The position numbers were made by a program, and so were the translations under genes. From Alcaligenaceae bacterium (GTDB taxonomy: Bacteria; Pseudomonadota; Gammaproteobacteria; Burkholderiales; Burkholderiaceae_B), in assembly GCA_947380655.1 (NCBI GenBank), contig CANCRX010000012.1, positions 1 to 58,883 of the forward strand: DNA of 58,883 bases, in the 5' to 3' direction. The notes beneath the pieces were generated by a model. It did no database searches and had not been told where the DNA came from. It saw only the letters and a list, made by a program, of their open reading frames with translations. Below, one piece after another: positions 16,567-25,188 of the stretch (position 1 is its first letter; every line of letters starts with the position of its first letter).

Positions 16567-17472
16567 TCTGAACATTAACAGGATCGCGACACCCGCTACG
16601 ATCAATACCGTACCGACCATCTCCTGCCGCGTTCCTTTATTAAGAAAGATTCGCCAGGAAAGTAACTGTGCAAACAGTACCTCGACCAGACCCAGTGTGC
16701 GTACATTAGCAGCCGAGGTCAGGGCAAAACCCAGGAACCAGCCCTCAGAGGCGCTAGCGCCCAACAAGCCGCCCCAGATAGAAATCCGCCATGCACGCAT
16801 GCAACGAATCATTGCTTCGCGATGAAACACCATCATCCAGGCCGCAAGCAAAATAGTTTGGATTCCCAGGCCACAGGCCAGCGTCCAAGAGGAGTGAGCG
16901 AAGAAATGCCCTTCGCCCAAAGCGAGAATGGCTCCACGGAAGGTCACGGCAGCAATTGCAAAGCTTGCTGCGGCGAGTAATCCCATTGCAACAGGCTGCC
17001 AGCTCGGACCGTTATCGTCAGCATTGACCGAAGGCTTTTTAGCCATGATCCAGACACCCACCGTAGCAATCAGAATGGCGATCATTGCCAGCCAGGATAC
17101 GCTATCTCCCAGCACGACCAATCCGAAAACGACGACTTGAACAGGCTCGGTTTTTGTCCAGGCTGTCACAACGACAAAGGCCCGCTTACGCATTGCCCCC
17201 AGCATCAGTGCGGTCGCGGCGATCTGCGAAAGCGCACCGGCTACCGTGAACCAGAAAAAGGTCATGTTCATCTGCGGCAAACTGGAACCTGTGAGCATCA
17301 GCGCAAGTACGGCAAACAGCACAGCGAACGGAAACCCGTATAAGAATCGTACTTGCGTCGCACCCAGTGTGCCGAGCTGTTCGGTCAGACTGCGTTGAAT
17401 CGCGTTACGTCCCGCCTGTGCGGCGGCTGCAAAAATAGCCGCGGGGATCCATAGCCAGGTCCACTCATGCAT
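16564..17472 (-). CDS. DMT-superfamily (EamA-type) membrane transporter
   Basis: An inner-membrane protein of about 302 aa with ten hydrophobic segments arranged as two EamA-like halves; no binding motif identifies the substrate. Members export or import small metabolites, often amino acids. The start is the ATG at 17472, with AAGGAG six bases upstream; it overlaps the end of the preceding dehydrogenase gene by eight bases, so the two are cotranscribed and probably work on the same compound. An upstream in-frame ATG (17490) lacks a ribosome binding site. Confidence 0.8.
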   Translation of the reverse strand: MHEWTWLWIPAAIFAAAAQAGRNAIQRSLTEQLGTLGATQVRFLYGFPFAVLFAVLALMLTGSSLPQMNMTFFWFTVAGALSQIAATALMLGAMRKRAFVVVTAWTKTEPVQVVVFGLVVLGDSVSWLAMIAILIATVGVWIMAKKPSVNADDNGPSWQPVAMGLLAAASFAIAAVTFRGAILALGEGHFFAHSSWTLACGLGIQTILLAAWMMVFHREAMIRCMRAWRISIWGGLLGASASEGWFLGFALTSAANVRTLGLVEVLFAQLLSWRIFLNKGTRQEMVGTVLIVAGVAILLMFR

Positions 17473-18529
17473 GAGGCACTCCTTTTGCATGGTGATCCAA
17501 CAGTTCCACTACGGCGGGATCCAGAACAATACCGTGTTGCTGTTGATACTGCATTTTGTCTAACTCGATCTCACCTGGAACAATGACAGGCCTTGCTGGA
17601 TCAGCCGCTGGACTGTCATGCAGTATTTCTGCAAAGTCCATCATGCGTGCCGTCAGCCATTGCGGTGAACCCAGTTTGCTCGTGTCGATCAGAATGAAAA
17701 AGTGACCGAGGTTTTGTGGCTCATCCGGCGCATCGACCCAGGATTTCACATGTGTGAGATATGCCGCGTTAGACAACAAACCTGCAAACATGTCGACCAT
17801 TAATGCTAAGCCGTAGCCTTTATGGCCACCGATCGGCAGTAGGAATCCGTCGAGAGCAGATTTCGGATCGGTCGTCGGGACGCCCTTTTCATCGGTGGCC
17901 CAAGTGTCAGGGATACTTTCACCGCGCTTAAACGCATTCCGGATTTTGGCGCGTGCTACAACGCTCATCGCCATATCCAACAGAAAAGGTTTCCCGCCAG
18001 GATTGGGCACACCAAACCCCAGAGGACTATTGCCTAAGCGCGCGTCGCTGCCACCCCAGGGTGCGATGGTGGTGGTCGCATTACTGCCGATGATGCTAGC
18101 AAAGCCCTGCTCTGCTGCAATCAGTGAATAAGGAGAGATCGGGCCGAAATGGTTGCTGCCACGGGCGAATGCCATGCCGATACCGCACTGTTTAGCCGCA
18201 TCCATCGCCGCCTGTAGTGCTCTCATGCCAACCAAAGGACCCACGCCATTATCGCCGTCGACCAAGCGTAGAGCGAGCGCCGGTGACTGCACAGTAATAT
18301 TGGGGCGAGCGTTGATACCGTTAACTTGCAAACGTTCGCCGTAAGACTCAATCCTCGATAGTCCATGGGTGGACAGACCAAAAAGATCGGCTTGTATGAG
18401 CACTTTACTCACTAGCACTGCGTCATCGTAGACCAAGCCTAAGCCTTGAAATGCCCTGGTCGCTAAGGCTTGAAGCTCTTTCTCTTGCCACAGGCTTTGA
18501 GTTATCCCGTTTATTTTTTCAGGGTGCAT
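17465..18529 (-). CDS. Ldh2-family (malate/L-lactate dehydrogenase-like) oxidoreductase
   Basis: NAD(P)-dependent dehydrogenase of the LDH2/MDG family (sulfolactate, malate, ureidoglycolate, delta1-piperideine-2-carboxylate reductase relatives), 354 aa. Visible family stretches are ADLFGLSTHGLSRIESY near residue 47, FARGSNHFGPISPYS near 122 with the catalytic His, and IGGHKGYGLALMVDMFAG near 233. Placement with a DMT transporter and opposite an amino-acid uptake operon suggests a cyclic imino acid or 2-hydroxy acid substrate; that is inference. Another family member is at 52843-53919 but differs in sequence. Confidence 0.85.
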   Translation of the reverse strand: MHPEKINGITQSLWQEKELQALATRAFQGLGLVYDDAVLVSKVLIQADLFGLSTHGLSRIESYGERLQVNGINARPNITVQSPALALRLVDGDNGVGPLVGMRALQAAMDAAKQCGIGMAFARGSNHFGPISPYSLIAAEQGFASIIGSNATTTIAPWGGSDARLGNSPLGFGVPNPGGKPFLLDMAMSVVARAKIRNAFKRGESIPDTWATDEKGVPTTDPKSALDGFLLPIGGHKGYGLALMVDMFAGLLSNAAYLTHVKSWVDAPDEPQNLGHFFILIDTSKLGSPQWLTARMMDFAEILHDSPAADPARPVIVPGEIELDKMQYQQQHGIVLDPAVVELLDHHAKGVPHA

Positions 18530-18685
18530 TATTTTTTACTCAATATATTCAAAGATAACAGTGCGGGTGAGCATACTCGTGGGCGAACTGCTCGTCAGCC
18601 ACAAAAGCTAAACGAATCCTTAATTAAGGGTAAACGCTAGGTTACAAATTTAAAGATCAGTACTTAGAATTGAAAATTATATAAA

Positions 18686-18700
18686 TATGAAATTTTCATA
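18686..18700. promoter_or_regulatory. Palindromic operator candidate before the XRE-cupin regulator
   Basis: TATGAAA-T-TTTCATA is a perfect 7+7 palindrome with one central base, in a very A/T-rich stretch and directly before the regulator start codon. TTGAAAA half-like elements flank it at 18670 and 18704. Its place between divergent transcription units fits an autoregulatory site for the XRE protein. Confidence 0.5.
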
Positions 18701-18703
18701 AAA

Positions 18704-19330
18704 TTGAAAACTGCAGCTTTAAATACTCATACCAAATCCAAACCTCTTCGTGCCCAATCGGCCGTGGATATGTGGCTTGGTCAACAAATTCGTCAATTAC
18801 GCAAAAAAAACCAAAAATCGCTCACAGAGTTGGCCCAAGCCTGTCACCTTTCAGTTGGGCTACTCAGCCAGATCGAGCGCGGCATGAGTTCAATCTCTGT
18901 GAAATCGTTACATGCACTCGCTTCTGAACTGGGGGTTTCACCTGACGCGTTACTTCGTAACGCCGGATCTGATCATCAAAGCGCTGAAGGGCAAGTTGCT
19001 CGCGCAGGTACACACCGCAAACTGGACTTAGAAGACAAGGGTATTACCAAAGAAATCGTGACGCCCGCGATGGCTCAGGACTTGGATTTATGCAGGGCAT
19101 TCATTCAACCTGGTGGCTCGTCTGGTGACCAATGGTTTTCAACAGACAAAGGCGAACAGGTTGGTATGGTTTTGCAAGGTGCCATGGAACTCTGGATCGA
19201 CAACAAAGTTGTCACACTGGGTCCGGGCGATAGTTTTTGCTATAGCAGTCGAACACCGAGACGCTGGAGAAATCCCGGCGACACGGTTACAGAAGTTATC
19301 TGGGCCATTTCGAATATTCAAACGGATTAA
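18704..19330 (+). CDS. XRE-family transcriptional regulator with C-terminal cupin domain
   Basis: DNA-binding regulator of about 208 aa. An HTH_3 domain covers about residues 26-82 (IRQLRKKNQKSLTELAQ, then LSVGLLSQIERGMSSISVKS), and a cupin_2 sensor domain covers about 130-205 (GEQVGMVLQGAMELWIDNK, then LGPGDSFCYSSRTPRRWRN). This architecture, seen in PuuR, commonly controls amino-acid, amine or ectoine catabolism. It precedes an ABC importer and an FAD oxidase and is divergent from the LDH2-DMT pair, so both sides are likely targets. The start is uncertain: a TTG at 18704 without a clear ribosome binding site, or an ATG at 18770 that leaves the HTH intact. Confidence 0.82.
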   Translation: MKTAALNTHTKSKPLRAQSAVDMWLGQQIRQLRKKNQKSLTELAQACHLSVGLLSQIERGMSSISVKSLHALASELGVSPDALLRNAGSDHQSAEGQVARAGTHRKLDLEDKGITKEIVTPAMAQDLDLCRAFIQPGGSSGDQWFSTDKGEQVGMVLQGAMELWIDNKVVTLGPGDSFCYSSRTPRRWRNPGDTVTEVIWAISNIQTD

Positions 19331-19369
19331 TCTTTATTTGTACACGTTTTTATAACCAGGAGAACTACC

Positions 19370-20131
19370 ATGAAGCTGAAGTCGCTCGCTGTCTCTCTCG
19401 TTTCAACAATTTCCATCGCCCTAAGTGTCGGTGCGTATGCTCAACAAGTCGTTAAAGTTGGCTCGACGCCAACCGGCATACCTTTCACCTTTCTGGATAC
19501 TAAAACCAACACAATCGAAGGTGCGATGGTTGACATCATTAAAGAGGTTGGAAAGGAAGCAGGATTTACCGTCCAGATTGAAGCCATGCCCTTTTCTGCC
19601 CTGATTGGCTCATTGACATCCAAACGTATCGACCTCGTGTCTGCGGCCATGTTCATTACTCCTGCTCGCCAGGAAGTCGTCGCGTTTTCTGAACCCATCT
19701 ATCGCTACGGTGAAGGACTCATGCTCAGCAGCAAAACAGAGAAAAAGACCTACGCAGGATTTGCTGATTTCAAAGGGATGACGGTTGGTGTACAAGTCGG
19801 CACTGCGTTTGTTGAACCTTTGAAAAAAACCGAAGGCATCAAAGAAGTCAAACTGTATGACGGCTCGCAAGACATGATTCGCGACTTGAACGCTGGTCGC
19901 TTGGACGCTGGCCTGCTTGACTACCCAATCGCCGCCTACATACTGAGTCAGGGTAATAACCCAAACGTCTCGCTCGACAAGTCATATAAACCTACCGTGA
20001 TGGGCAGTATTGGCATTGCAGCGAACAAAGATAATCCAGAGCTTCTCGCCAAGGTCAACGCAGCACTCGCGAAATTAAAGGCCAATGGGACGGTCGACAC
20101 CATTCTTAAAAAATGGGGTTTAGGAGCATAA
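19370..20131 (+). CDS. Amino-acid ABC transporter substrate-binding protein
   Basis: Periplasmic receptor of the PAAT (polar amino acid) class, SBP_bac_3 family, 253 aa. A signal peptide (about 1-24, ending GAYA) precedes the mature start QQVVKVG. Family features include IPFTFLDTKTNTIEGAMVDI, FSALIGSLTSKRIDLVSAAM and the C-terminal LKANGTVDTILKKWG helix. An AACCAGGAGAAC stretch provides the ribosome binding site. It starts an operon with one permease, one ATPase and an FAD oxidoreductase. The ligand is unknown; an amino acid or amine is expected. Confidence 0.9.
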   Translation: MKLKSLAVSLVSTISIALSVGAYAQQVVKVGSTPTGIPFTFLDTKTNTIEGAMVDIIKEVGKEAGFTVQIEAMPFSALIGSLTSKRIDLVSAAMFITPARQEVVAFSEPIYRYGEGLMLSSKTEKKTYAGFADFKGMTVGVQVGTAFVEPLKKTEGIKEVKLYDGSQDMIRDLNAGRLDAGLLDYPIAAYILSQGNNPNVSLDKSYKPTVMGSIGIAANKDNPELLAKVNAALAKLKANGTVDTILKKWGLGA

Positions 20132-20186
20132 GTACTCTATTTTTTAAAGATTGAGCCTTGTCTGATATGGCTGGAGACAAAACACG

Positions 20187-20840
20187 ATGAATCAATTTTT
20201 CAAGGATGCGATCGAGTTCATCCCTATTTTGTTTGAGGGTGCGAAACTCACAATCCTGGTGACGATTGGCTCTTTAGTGCTTTCCACCCTACTAGGTATG
20301 GCTTGGGCATTAATGCGGGTTTCCAAATATCCTGCCTTGGTCTGGTTCAGCAGCGCAATGATCAATATCCTGAGAGGGATTCCTATCATTGTGCTGTTGT
20401 TCTACATTTATTTTGTCATGCCAGATGTTGGAATATCACTTTCTGCACTGCATGCTGCAATCATTGGTCTTGGGCTCGCTTACTCAGCCTATCAGGCTGA
20501 GAATTTCAGGGCAGGAATAGAGGCGATTGATCGAGGGCAAATCGAAGCAGCGATGTCCATGGGAATGAGTTGGTCGATGACCATGCGCCGTGTTGTTCTT
20601 CCGCAGGCCGTAAAAATAATCTTGCCTCCTTATGGCAACATCATGATCATGATGCTGAAAGACTCTTCGCAAGCTTCCACCATCACAGTCGCAGAGCTTG
20701 CCTTACAAGGCAAACTGATTGCCAGTTCAAATTTTAAAAACGCGACGGTTTTTACATTAGTTGCCGTGCTATATCTCGTCATGTGTATACCTTTAATTTT
20801 GCTAGTCAGGCATCTCGAGAAAAGGAATGCCTCCAAATGA
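20187..20840 (+). CDS. Amino-acid ABC transporter permease
   Basis: Inner-membrane permease of the HisM/GlnP type, 217 aa, with about five membrane helices. The EAA loop that contacts the ATPase is seen as the stretch around IEAAMSMGMSWSMTMRRVVL near residue 117, followed by PQAVKIILPPYGN. The N-terminal GAKLTILVTIGSLVLS is typical for the family. It overlaps the ATPase gene by four bases (ATGA), so the two are translated together. A single permease gene suggests a homodimeric channel. Confidence 0.92.
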   Translation: MNQFFKDAIEFIPILFEGAKLTILVTIGSLVLSTLLGMAWALMRVSKYPALVWFSSAMINILRGIPIIVLLFYIYFVMPDVGISLSALHAAIIGLGLAYSAYQAENFRAGIEAIDRGQIEAAMSMGMSWSMTMRRVVLPQAVKIILPPYGNIMIMMLKDSSQASTITVAELALQGKLIASSNFKNATVFTLVAVLYLVMCIPLILLVRHLEKRNASK

Positions 20841-21568
20841 TTGAACTAAGAGACGTCCATAAAAACTTTGGTCCGAATCAAGTTTTAAAAGGTATTGATA
20901 CAACCATCAACAAAGGTGAAGTCGTCTGCGTCATTGGTCCCTCAGGATCAGGAAAGTCAACGATCTTGCGCTGCATCAATGGGTTGGAAAGCTACGAATC
21001 TGGAGCAATATCAATCGACGGCGTAAACGTTAATAAACAAGATCCGTCAATTAATCTGATCCGTACACAAGTGTCAATGGTGTTCCAGAAATTCAATTTA
21101 TTTCCTCACCGTACAGCGCTAGAAAACGTTATTGAAGGTCCGATTTATGTCAAAGGCGAGCCACGTCAGGAGGCTATCGAGCGAGGTCGCAGTCTGCTAG
21201 CAAGTGTTGGTCTCGGGGATAAGGAGCATGACTACCCGCCCCAATTATCCGGGGGACAGCAACAGCGTGTCGCGATTGCTCGCGCGCTTGCCATGCAGCC
21301 TAAAGCCATTTTGTTCGATGAGCCGACCTCCGCATTGGATCCGGAGCTTGTAGGCGATGTACTTGGCGTGATGCGAAAACTGGCTGAAACGGGCATGACG
21401 ATGGTAGTGGTCACGCACGAAATGGGCTTTGCCCGTGAGGTTGCCGATCGCGTGCTATTCATTGATGGCGGTGTCATTGTTGAACAAGGACCTGCCAAAG
21501 CGCTGCTTAATACCCCCCAACACCCACGCACGCAGGATTTTCTGCGTAGAGTGCTTCAACCGATCTGA
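20837..21568 (+). CDS. Amino-acid ABC transporter ATP-binding protein (GlnQ-like)
   Basis: ATPase subunit of the PAAT importer, 243 aa. Walker A is GPSGSGKST, the Q-loop lies in VSMVFQKFNLFPH, the signature is LSGGQQQRVAIARAL, Walker B is ILFDEPTSALDPE, and the switch histidine is in VVVTHEMGFA. The ATG at 20837 is used because it gives the family start MIELRDVHKNFG and overlaps the permease stop; longer in-frame starts lie inside the permease gene. Confidence 0.95.
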   Translation: MIELRDVHKNFGPNQVLKGIDTTINKGEVVCVIGPSGSGKSTILRCINGLESYESGAISIDGVNVNKQDPSINLIRTQVSMVFQKFNLFPHRTALENVIEGPIYVKGEPRQEAIERGRSLLASVGLGDKEHDYPPQLSGGQQQRVAIARALAMQPKAILFDEPTSALDPELVGDVLGVMRKLAETGMTMVVVTHEMGFAREVADRVLFIDGGVIVEQGPAKALLNTPQHPRTQDFLRRVLQPI

Positions 21569-21583
21569 TACGAAGGATTGCAT

Positions 21584-22873
21584 ATGTATCCTGTTCCATT
21601 TCCACTCAGCCCGTCTTTATGGGCAGCTACTGCTGCCCCGGCACCTGCGACAGAAACACTGCATGACAATCATCACGCAGATGTAGTGGTCATTGGCGGA
21701 GGATATGCAGGGCTGAGCACGGCTCTGCATCTAGCAGAGCGTGGCATCAAAGTAACACTACTCGAAGCGCGTGAGATCGGTTTTGGTGCATCAGGACGCA
21801 ACGGCGGACAAGTCATCCCCGGTTTGAAATACGACCCCAACGATATGATCAAGATGTATGGTCAAGAGCGAGGCGAACAGCTCATTCAGTTCGCAGGACA
21901 AACCGCGAACCCGGTTTTCGATCTCATCGCGAAACACAAGATGGATGTGCCTCATCTCCGTAAAGGCTGGATTCAAGGGGCGCATACGCCAGCGGCGCTT
22001 GAACTCGCCCATCAACGCGCCGAGCAATGGGGACGGCATGGTGCGCCGGTCAAGTTTCTTGACCGTGCACAGACTCAGTCATTACTAGGAACTGAGCGAT
22101 ATCTCGGTGGCTGGGTGGATGAGCGTGCAGGTACCGTGCAGCCACTGAGCTATGTCAGAGGCTTGGCGCGCGCGGCTATGGCTGCTGGTGTGAAGGTATA
22201 TACGGACTCGCCTGTTGAGAGCCTTGCTCTGCAGAATGGTAAATGGAGTATTCACACCAGGAATGCTTCTGTTGTGACGTCCGATCGAGTCGTCATGTGC
22301 ACCAACGCTTACGGTGTTGACTTATGGCCAAAACTTAAAACAACGATCATAGATGCCAATACCTTTCAGGTGGCAACAAAGCCTTTGCCAGACCACATCC
22401 TCAATACTATTATGCCGCAGGGTCATGTCTGCTCGGACACCAGAAACTTATTGCTGTATTTCAGGCGTGATCACCAAGGTCGATTGCTGATGGGTGGACG
22501 AGGTCCTTTCCGCGAGCCCAAAGGTCCTGAGGACTGGGCACATCTTGAACGCGTCATGTACAAGATGTTTCCTCAAGTGAAAGGACAAACATTTGAATAT
22601 CGCTGGTGTGGACGTGTAGCTGTTACACGAGATTACTTACCCCATTTACATGAGCCAGCGCCTGGTTTACTGATCGATATCGGTTGCATGGGTCGAGGGG
22701 TAGGTTTGCAAACAAGTATGGGTCAAGCGATCGCTGAGTATGTCGCGACCGACAATAAGCTTGCACTGCCCTTCCCGATTACAAGTATTAAGCCTTTTCC
22801 ACTCTATGGCTTGCGCAGGATCTATGTGAATGCGGTGGTGACCTGGTACCGGCTGAATGATGGCGGGCTTTAA
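21584..22873 (+). CDS. FAD-dependent oxidoreductase (DAO family, PuuB-like)
   Basis: About 429 aa with an N-terminal dinucleotide motif VVVIGGGYAGLSTALHLAE (near residue 34) that binds FAD, then FGASGRNGGQVIPGLKYD, a pattern of the D-amino-acid oxidase/gamma-glutamylputrescine oxidase branch, and a C-terminal ATG-like GCMGRGVGLQTSMGQAIAEY that closes over FAD. It probably oxidises the amine or amino acid imported by the preceding ABC transporter. The ATG at 21584 has GAAGGA at good distance. The protein has a roughly 30-residue N-terminal extension rich in Ala/Pro, as in PuuB-like enzymes. Confidence 0.85.
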   Translation: MYPVPFPLSPSLWAATAAPAPATETLHDNHHADVVVIGGGYAGLSTALHLAERGIKVTLLEAREIGFGASGRNGGQVIPGLKYDPNDMIKMYGQERGEQLIQFAGQTANPVFDLIAKHKMDVPHLRKGWIQGAHTPAALELAHQRAEQWGRHGAPVKFLDRAQTQSLLGTERYLGGWVDERAGTVQPLSYVRGLARAAMAAGVKVYTDSPVESLALQNGKWSIHTRNASVVTSDRVVMCTNAYGVDLWPKLKTTIIDANTFQVATKPLPDHILNTIMPQGHVCSDTRNLLLYFRRDHQGRLLMGGRGPFREPKGPEDWAHLERVMYKMFPQVKGQTFEYRWCGRVAVTRDYLPHLHEPAPGLLIDIGCMGRGVGLQTSMGQAIAEYVATDNKLALPFPITSIKPFPLYGLRRIYVNAVVTWYRLNDGGL

Positions 22874-22902
22874 TTACTTTTAATAAATATTTTGTACTGC
22901 TA

Positions 22903-22967
22903 TAAAAAAATCCAGACCGAGGTCTGGATTTTTTGTCTTTCAGGTGCGCCCGGATCGAAACCCGGGC
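22903..22967. terminator. Bidirectional terminator and second hairpin between oxidoreductase and groEL
   Basis: AAAAAATCCAGACC and GGTCTGGATTTTTT form a perfect 14-bp stem with a two-base gap (22904-22933), U-rich on both strands. A second short hairpin, GCCCGG (22948-22953) with CCGGGC (22962-22967), lies nearer the groEL stop codon. Confidence 0.88.
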
Positions 22968-22984
22968 TGTTGAGATGCGTGAGC

Positions 22985-24637
22985 TTAGAAGCCCATGCCG
23001 CCCATTCCACCCATGCCGCCCATGTCACCACCTGGCATGCCGCCTGGTGCTGGCTTGTCTTCTGGCAATTCGCAAACAGCGGCTTCGGTTGTCAGCAACA
23101 AGCTGGCAACTGAGGCTGCGTTTTGCAACGCTGTGCGGGTTACTTTGGTTGGATCCAAAACACCCTGCTCAACCAGATCACCGTACTCGCCGGTAGAAGC
23201 GTTAAAGCCGTAGTTACCCTTGCCGTTTGCAACGTTGTTCACAACAACGCTTGGCTCGTCACCAGCGTTTGCAACGATGGTACGCAGTGGCTCTTCGATT
23301 GCGCGAAGGACCAGCTTGATACCTGCGTCCTGGTCAGGATTGTCACCCTTGACCAGAGCAACAGCTGCGCGTGTGCGGATCAGCGCAACGCCACCGCCAG
23401 GAACAATGCCTTCTTCCACAGCTGCGCGGGTTGCGTGCAGTGCGTCTTCGACACGGGCTTTCTTTTCTTTCATTTCAACTTCGGTGGCTGCGCCAACGCG
23501 AATCACCGCAACACCGCCGGCCAGCTTGGCCACGCGCTCTTGCAGTTTTTCACGGTCGTAGTCTGAAGTGGCTTCTTCGATCTGGATACGAATCTGCTTG
23601 ACGCGTGCTTCGATCGATTTTGCATCGCCATGACCATCAATGATCGTGGTGTTTTCTTTACCGACTTCGATGCGCTTAGCCTGACCGAGTTCAGCCAGTG
23701 TTGCTTTCTCAAGCGACATGCCGGTTTCTTCGGAAATGACGGTACCACCGGTGAGGATGGCGATGTCTTCGAGCATGGCTTTACGACGGTCACCGAAACC
23801 AGGCGCTTTAACAGCGGTTGTTTTCAGGATGCCACGGATGTTGTTCACAACCAGAGTTGCGAGTGCTTCGCCTTCGACGTCTTCTGCAACGATCAGCAGT
23901 GGACGGCTTGACTTGGCAACTTGCTCCAGCACGGGCAGCAGATCGCGGATGTTGCTGACTTTCTTGTCGTAAATCAGAACATAAGGATCATCCAAGGCTG
24001 AGACTTGTTTCTCAGGATTGTTGATGAAGTAGGGTGACAAATAGCCACGGTCAAACTGCATACCTTCAACGACGTCGAGTTCGTTTTCGAGTGATTTGCC
24101 GTCTTCGACCGTGATCACGCCTTCTTTACCGACTTTGTCCATTGCGTCAGCAATGATCTGGCCGATCGAGAAGTCGCTGTTAGCCGAAATTGAACCAACC
24201 TGAGCGATTTCTTTGGTCGTGGTGCAAGGCTTGGAGAGCTTTTTGAGCTCTTCCACGGCGCACGCAACCGCTTTGTCGATACCGCGCTTGAGGTCCATTG
24301 GATTGATGCCGGCAGCCACGTATTTCAGGCCTTCAACAACGATCGACTGGGCCAGCACTGTCGCAGTGGTGGTACCGTCACCAGCGTTGTCAGAGGTCTT
24401 GGAAGCAACTTCCTTGACCAGCTGTGCGCCGATGTTTTCGAATTTGTCTTTGAGTTCGATTTCTTTAGCAACGGACACGCCGTCTTTTGTGACGGTTGGG
24501 GCGCCGAAAGAACGCTCGAGCACAACGTTACGGCCTTTTGGACCGAGGGTGGTTTTAACAGCATTGGCGAGGATATTTACGCCACGGACGATGCGCACGC
24601 GTGCGTCATCACCGAATAAGACTTGCTTGGCAGCCAT
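22985..24637 (-). CDS. groL: Chaperonin GroEL
   Basis: 60-kDa chaperonin subunit; forms the double seven-membered ring that folds proteins with GroES and ATP. 550 aa, full length. The N-terminus MAAKQVLFGDDARVRIVRG, the ATP-binding DGTTTATVLAQ near residue 87, the AAVEEGIVPGGGVALIR stretch near 405 and the C-terminal Gly-Gly-Met repeat tail are all present. The tail repeats explain the tandem GCCCAT-like DNA at about 22990-23045. It follows groES by 25 bases in the standard groESL operon. Confidence 0.98.
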   Translation of the reverse strand: MAAKQVLFGDDARVRIVRGVNILANAVKTTLGPKGRNVVLERSFGAPTVTKDGVSVAKEIELKDKFENIGAQLVKEVASKTSDNAGDGTTTATVLAQSIVVEGLKYVAAGINPMDLKRGIDKAVACAVEELKKLSKPCTTTKEIAQVGSISANSDFSIGQIIADAMDKVGKEGVITVEDGKSLENELDVVEGMQFDRGYLSPYFINNPEKQVSALDDPYVLIYDKKVSNIRDLLPVLEQVAKSSRPLLIVAEDVEGEALATLVVNNIRGILKTTAVKAPGFGDRRKAMLEDIAILTGGTVISEETGMSLEKATLAELGQAKRIEVGKENTTIIDGHGDAKSIEARVKQIRIQIEEATSDYDREKLQERVAKLAGGVAVIRVGAATEVEMKEKKARVEDALHATRAAVEEGIVPGGGVALIRTRAAVALVKGDNPDQDAGIKLVLRAIEEPLRTIVANAGDEPSVVVNNVANGKGNYGFNASTGEYGDLVEQGVLDPTKVTRTALQNAASVASLLLTTEAAVCELPEDKPAPGGMPGGDMGGMGGMGGMGF

Positions 24638-24662
24638 TTAAATTCCTTTCGTAATCAATAAA

Positions 24663-24950
24663 TTACTGGATGACGGCGAGGATTTCGTCCTCGCGGATGA
24701 CGAGAACTTCGTCGCCATCAACTTTCACGGTCTGGCCGGCGTATTTGCCGAACAAGACTTTGTCACCTACTTTGACATCCATCGGCAGAACTTTGCCGTC
24801 TTCAGTTTGTTTGCCGGGACCAACAGCTAGCACTTCACCTTGATCGGGCTTTTCAGCGGCGCTTTCAGGGATGACGATGCCCGAGGCAGTTTTGCGCTCG
24901 TTGTCCAGGCGTTTGACGATCACGCGATCGTGCAGGGGACGCAGGGCCAT
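24663..24950 (-). CDS. groS: Co-chaperonin GroES
   Basis: 10-kDa co-chaperonin that caps the GroEL ring. 95 aa, with MALRPLHDRVIVKRLDNERKT split as N-terminus and the mobile-loop stretch KTASGIVIPESAAEKPDQG that contacts GroEL, then GDKVLFGKYAGQTVKVDG. The ribosome binding site AGGAG lies six bases before the ATG. It is the first gene of groESL and is preceded by a CIRCE operator and heat-shock promoter. The quoted motifs were read directly. Confidence 0.98.
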   Translation of the reverse strand: MALRPLHDRVIVKRLDNERKTASGIVIPESAAEKPDQGEVLAVGPGKQTEDGKVLPMDVKVGDKVLFGKYAGQTVKVDGDEVLVIREDEILAVIQ

Positions 24951-25018
24951 ATAGAACTCCTATACACACAATATTGGGGTTGTTAGATAAACGCAGAGGT
25001 GGGATGCAGACAAAATTG

Positions 25019-25045
25019 TTAGCACTCACCGCCATCGAGTGCTAA
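25019..25045. promoter_or_regulatory. CIRCE operator (HrcA site) of groESL
   Basis: TTAGCACTC, nine bases, then GAGTGCTAA: a perfect CIRCE inverted repeat. It is the binding site of the heat-labile repressor HrcA. It starts at the last base of the -10 box and covers the expected transcription start, so HrcA would block initiation. Confidence 0.95.
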
Positions 25046-25073
25046 TTATAGGGGTAGTTTGTGACATTTCAAG
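25045..25073 (-). promoter_or_regulatory. groESL promoter, overlapping sigma70 and sigma32 elements
   Basis: On the minus strand TTGAAA (25072-25067) and TATAAT (25050-25045) are 16 bases apart, a good sigma70 promoter. The same DNA reads CTTGAAA-N12-CCCCTATA, close to the sigma32 consensus (CTTGAAA, then CCCCATNT). The start of transcription would fall in the adjoining CIRCE. Confidence 0.75.
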
Positions 25074-25188
25074 TGGGGATATGACAGGTTTATCTCAACA
25101 AACAAGTCTTTTTTAGAAAAAAATCAAAAACCATGCTGAATTGATCGGCTTTAGAATGGTGAAAACCCGCATATCAAGCTACCTATTC

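Noticed and set aside
22940..22984. Segment with CCCGGATCGAAACCCGGGC that looks like a tRNA T-arm or discriminator end
   Set aside because: No acceptor or anticodon stem can be built around it; it reads better as a small hairpin after groEL.
22990..23045. Short tandem repeats of GCCCAT/GCCGCC type
   Set aside because: They encode the Gly-Gly-Met C-terminal tail of GroEL and need no other explanation.
23123..23566. Open frames of over 100 codons opposite groEL
   Set aside because: Antisense shadows of a highly expressed gene with biased codons; no supporting start site or motif.
24951..25188. Search for a small gene between groES and the MFS gene
   Set aside because: The space is filled by the CIRCE/promoter unit and an A-rich stretch; no frame with ribosome binding site was found.
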